A program made the translations under genes and the position numbers. A model generated the notes under the pieces. The model was not told where the DNA came from, did no database searches, and saw only the letters and a program-made list of their open reading frames with translations. Shown here piece by piece: positions 5,049 to 7,030 of a DNA stretch of 7,030 nucleotides. Source of the stretch: Marinilabiliales bacterium. GTDB taxonomy: Bacteria > Bacteroidota > Bacteroidia > Bacteroidales > BM523. Location of the stretch: positions 1 through 7,030 of the forward strand of contig PKSZ01000144.1 of NCBI GenBank assembly GCA_002869425.1, read 5' to 3'. Each line of letters begins with the position of its first letter. The first letter of the stretch is position 1.

Positions 5049-7030
5049 CTACATGTAGTTTATATTTGAAGCCAATCGTTTTTCAAGAGCCGACAGCTTT
5101 TCATTTCTTCTCCTGGCATAATCATCAAGCTGATCTTCGGAAATTTTACCAACAGCAAAATATTTCGATTCCGGATTTGAAAAAATAAGTCCGCTCACCG
5201 AAGCCGCAGGGTTCATGGCATAGCTTTCTGTAAGTTGTATTCCTGAATTTTTCTCTGCATCAATTAATGCAAACAATGTTTGTTTCTCAGCATGATCCGG
5301 ACAAGCAGGATAACCATGGGCAGGTCTTATACCAGAATACTTCACTTTGAACAAATCTTCAACAGATAGCTTCTCTTTCGGATTATATGCCCAAATCTCT
5401 GTCCGCACTTTCAAGTGAACATATTCAGCAAAAGCTTCGGCTAGTCTATCAGCCAATGCTTTAATCATAATTGCAGAATAATCATCATGTTGACTCTCAA
5501 AATGCTGAACCCATTTTTCTATTCCCAATCCAGCTGTAACAGCAAATGCGCCAATATAATCCTGCAGACCTGAACTTTGTGGTGCAATAAAATCTCCCAA
5601 TGAATAATTAGGATAATCAGAATCTTCCTGATTTCTCAAATTGTAAAACCTCATCTTCTCATTTCCTTCATCATCAAAAACAATTATATCTTCATTCGAA
5701 GAATTTGCCGGAAAAATTCCTGCCACACCTCTAAGCTGAAGCATTTTTTCCGCTTCAATCCTGTCCAGCATTTCATTGGCATCTACCATCAACTTCCTGG
5801 CTTCCTCTCCTTTCTTTGCGTCAGATAATATTTCGGGATATTTCCCTTTTAATTCCCAAACATGAAAGAAAAATGTCCAATCAATATAAGGTCTGAGTTC
5901 ATCAATCCCTATATTTTCAAAATGAAAAATCCCTTTCCTTCCTGGGATAAGAGGTGAATTGGTGTTCCAATCAATCAAAAACTTATTTTTCCGCGCCTTT
6001 TCTAGGGAAACATAACGTTTGTTTTTTAACTCTGTTTGCTTTCGCAGATTTGCATATTTACTTCTTGTCTCATCGACAAAAGAATCTTTTCGTTCAGACA
6101 TCAGGTTGTTCAACACATTTATACTTCTGGATGCATCCTTTACATGTACAACAGGACCTTTCATTACAGGATCAATTTTTACAGCAGTATGTAGAACAGA
6201 AGTTGTAGCTCCACCCACCAGCAAAGGAATTTCAATTTCCCTTCTGTTCATCTCTTTGGCTACATGCACCATTTCTTCCAGAGATGGGGTTATCAATCCA
6301 CTCAACCCTATAATATCAACCTTTTTGTCAATTGCTTCATCCAGAATTTTTGCAGCAGGAACCATTACGCCAAGGTCTATAACCTCATAATTATTACAAG
6401 CCATTACAACACCTACAATATTTTTCCCAATATCGTGAACATCTCCTTTAACCGTGGCAAGCAAAACTTTCCTTGTAGACGATTTTATTCCTGCATTCTT
6501 CTGATATTCCTCAACATAGGGCAACAGTTCTGCAACTGCTTTTTTCATTACCCGGGCACTTTTCACTACCTGAGGTAAAAACATTTTGCCTGATCCAAAC
6601 AATGAACCCACCTGGTTCATTCCATCCATTAAAGGTTTTTCAATGATATCGAGCGGATTTTTATATGCCTTTCTTGCTTCCTTTAAATCTGACTCCAAAA
6701 ATTCGGTTATACCCTTCACCAATGAATAATTCAGGCGTTCATCCACTGGATTTTTTCTCCAGCTATCAACCTCATGTTGTTGTTCTTTTATTTCTGCAAA
6801 TAAAGAAGATGCATAATCAATCAACCGATCTGTTGCATCATCTCTTCTGTTCAAAATTACATCTTCAACCTTTTCCAGAAGATCTACAGGAATATCATCA
6901 TATACTTGCAACATTCCTGCATTTACAATGCCCATATCCAATCCTGCTGCCACAGCAGGAAATAAAAAAGCAGAATGCATTGCCTCTCGAACCACATTAT
7001 TTCCCCGAAACGCAAAAGAAAGATTACTTA
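5049..7030 (-). CDS. metH: Cobalamin-dependent methionine synthase, C-terminal half (cut by window edge)
   Basis: MetH transfers the methyl group of 5-methyl-tetrahydrofolate via cobalamin to homocysteine. The frame continues past the GTG at 6995 to the window edge ([11 protein letters not shown] precedes it and matches MetH), so GTG is not the start and the homocysteine- and folate-binding modules lie outside. Numbering the 659 visible residues from the edge, the cobalamin cap domain comes first. It includes [20 protein letters not shown], whose Phe144 and Leu151 correspond to the cap residues that cover the cobalamin in the E. coli enzyme. The Rossmann B12 domain has [12 protein letters not shown] with axial-ligand His198 and Asp196, then SGLITPS (Ser243, Thr247, Ser249) and the GG pair at 272-273, so the His-Asp-Ser ligand triad is complete. 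From about residue 350 the AdoMet-binding reactivation domain follows, with YIDWT (381-385) and [12 protein letters not shown] (568-579). It ends normally at a TAG stop (5051-5049). It is followed 33 nt later by metF, which supplies its methyl donor. Confidence 0.98.
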   Translation of the reverse strand, partial: SNLSFAFRGNNVVREAMHSAFLFPAVAAGLDMGIVNAGMLQVYDDIPVDLLEKVEDVILNRRDDATDRLIDYASSLFAEIKEQQHEVDSWRKNPVDERLNYSLVKGITEFLESDLKEARKAYKNPLDIIEKPLMDGMNQVGSLFGSGKMFLPQVVKSARVMKKAVAELLPYVEEYQKNAGIKSSTRKVLLATVKGDVHDIGKNIVGVVMACNNYEVIDLGVMVPAAKILDEAIDKKVDIIGLSGLITPSLEEMVHVAKEMNRREIEIPLLVGGATTSVLHTAVKIDPVMKGPVVHVKDASRSINVLNNLMSERKDSFVDETRSKYANLRKQTELKNKRYVSLEKARKNKFLIDWNTNSPLIPGRKGIFHFENIGIDELRPYIDWTFFFHVWELKGKYPEILSDAKKGEEARKLMVDANEMLDRIEAEKMLQLRGVAGIFPANSSNEDIIVFDDEGNEKMRFYNLRNQEDSDYPNYSLGDFIAPQSSGLQDYIGAFAVTAGLGIEKWVQHFESQHDDYSAIMIKALADRLAEAFAEYVHLKVRTEIWAYNPKEKLSVEDLFKVKYSGIRPAHGYPACPDHAEKQTLFALIDAEKNSGIQLTESYAMNPAASVSGLIFSNPESKYFAVGKISEDQLDDYARRRNEKLSALEKRLASNINYM

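Noticed and set aside
5954..6578. Three overlapping plus-strand frames within 5954-6578
   Set aside because: They are antisense to the cobalamin-binding region of metH, which is strongly conserved in its own frame.
6993..6995. GTG as the start of a short methionine synthase
   Set aside because: The same frame continues upstream to the window edge and encodes [11 protein letters not shown], which matches the MetH sequence directly before this point, so the codon is internal.

Overview
The window reads as ordinary chromosomal DNA from a Bacteroidota bacterium, perhaps a Bacteroidales/Marinilabiliales-type organism; the order is a guess. The reasons are the AT-rich composition, start codons without a clear Shine-Dalgarno sequence, candidate promoters resembling the TAnnTTTG type, and a secreted two-component beta-propeller sensor protein of the kind that is abundant in this phylum. 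All six genes lie on the minus strand, so transcription runs from high to low coordinates.

Layout in order of transcription. (1) 7030-5049: the C-terminal half of cobalamin-dependent methionine synthase, metH, cut by the window edge. (2) 5015-4062: metF, methylenetetrahydrofolate reductase, 33 nt after metH. (3) 4045-2873: a 12-helix major facilitator transporter of unknown substrate, 16 nt after metF. (4) 2793-2338: a small split-barrel flavoprotein of the pyridoxamine-phosphate-oxidase superfamily. (5) 2345-1830: an O6-alkylguanine-DNA alkyltransferase that overlaps gene 4 by 8 nt. A small AT-rich hairpin follows it. (6) 1737-1: a secreted or periplasmic two-component-regulator beta-propeller protein with twelve visible blades, running off the left edge.

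MetF makes the 5-methyl-tetrahydrofolate that MetH uses to methylate homocysteine, so metH-metF is a functional pair and probably one operon. The closely spaced transporter is likely co-transcribed. The flavoprotein and the DNA-repair methyltransferase form a second, translationally coupled pair that may have its own promoter. The propeller gene looks like a separate unit and would be the N-terminal sensor part of a large one- or two-component regulator.

No RNA gene, mobile element, CRISPR array or recognisable riboswitch was seen. The only non-coding stretches are the gaps of 16 to 92 nt between genes. The most unusual small-scale observation is a pair of similar 13-bp near-palindromes (ATAAA-N3-TTTAT, 11 of 13 bases identical), one in each of the two longer gaps. 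No clear new system was found.
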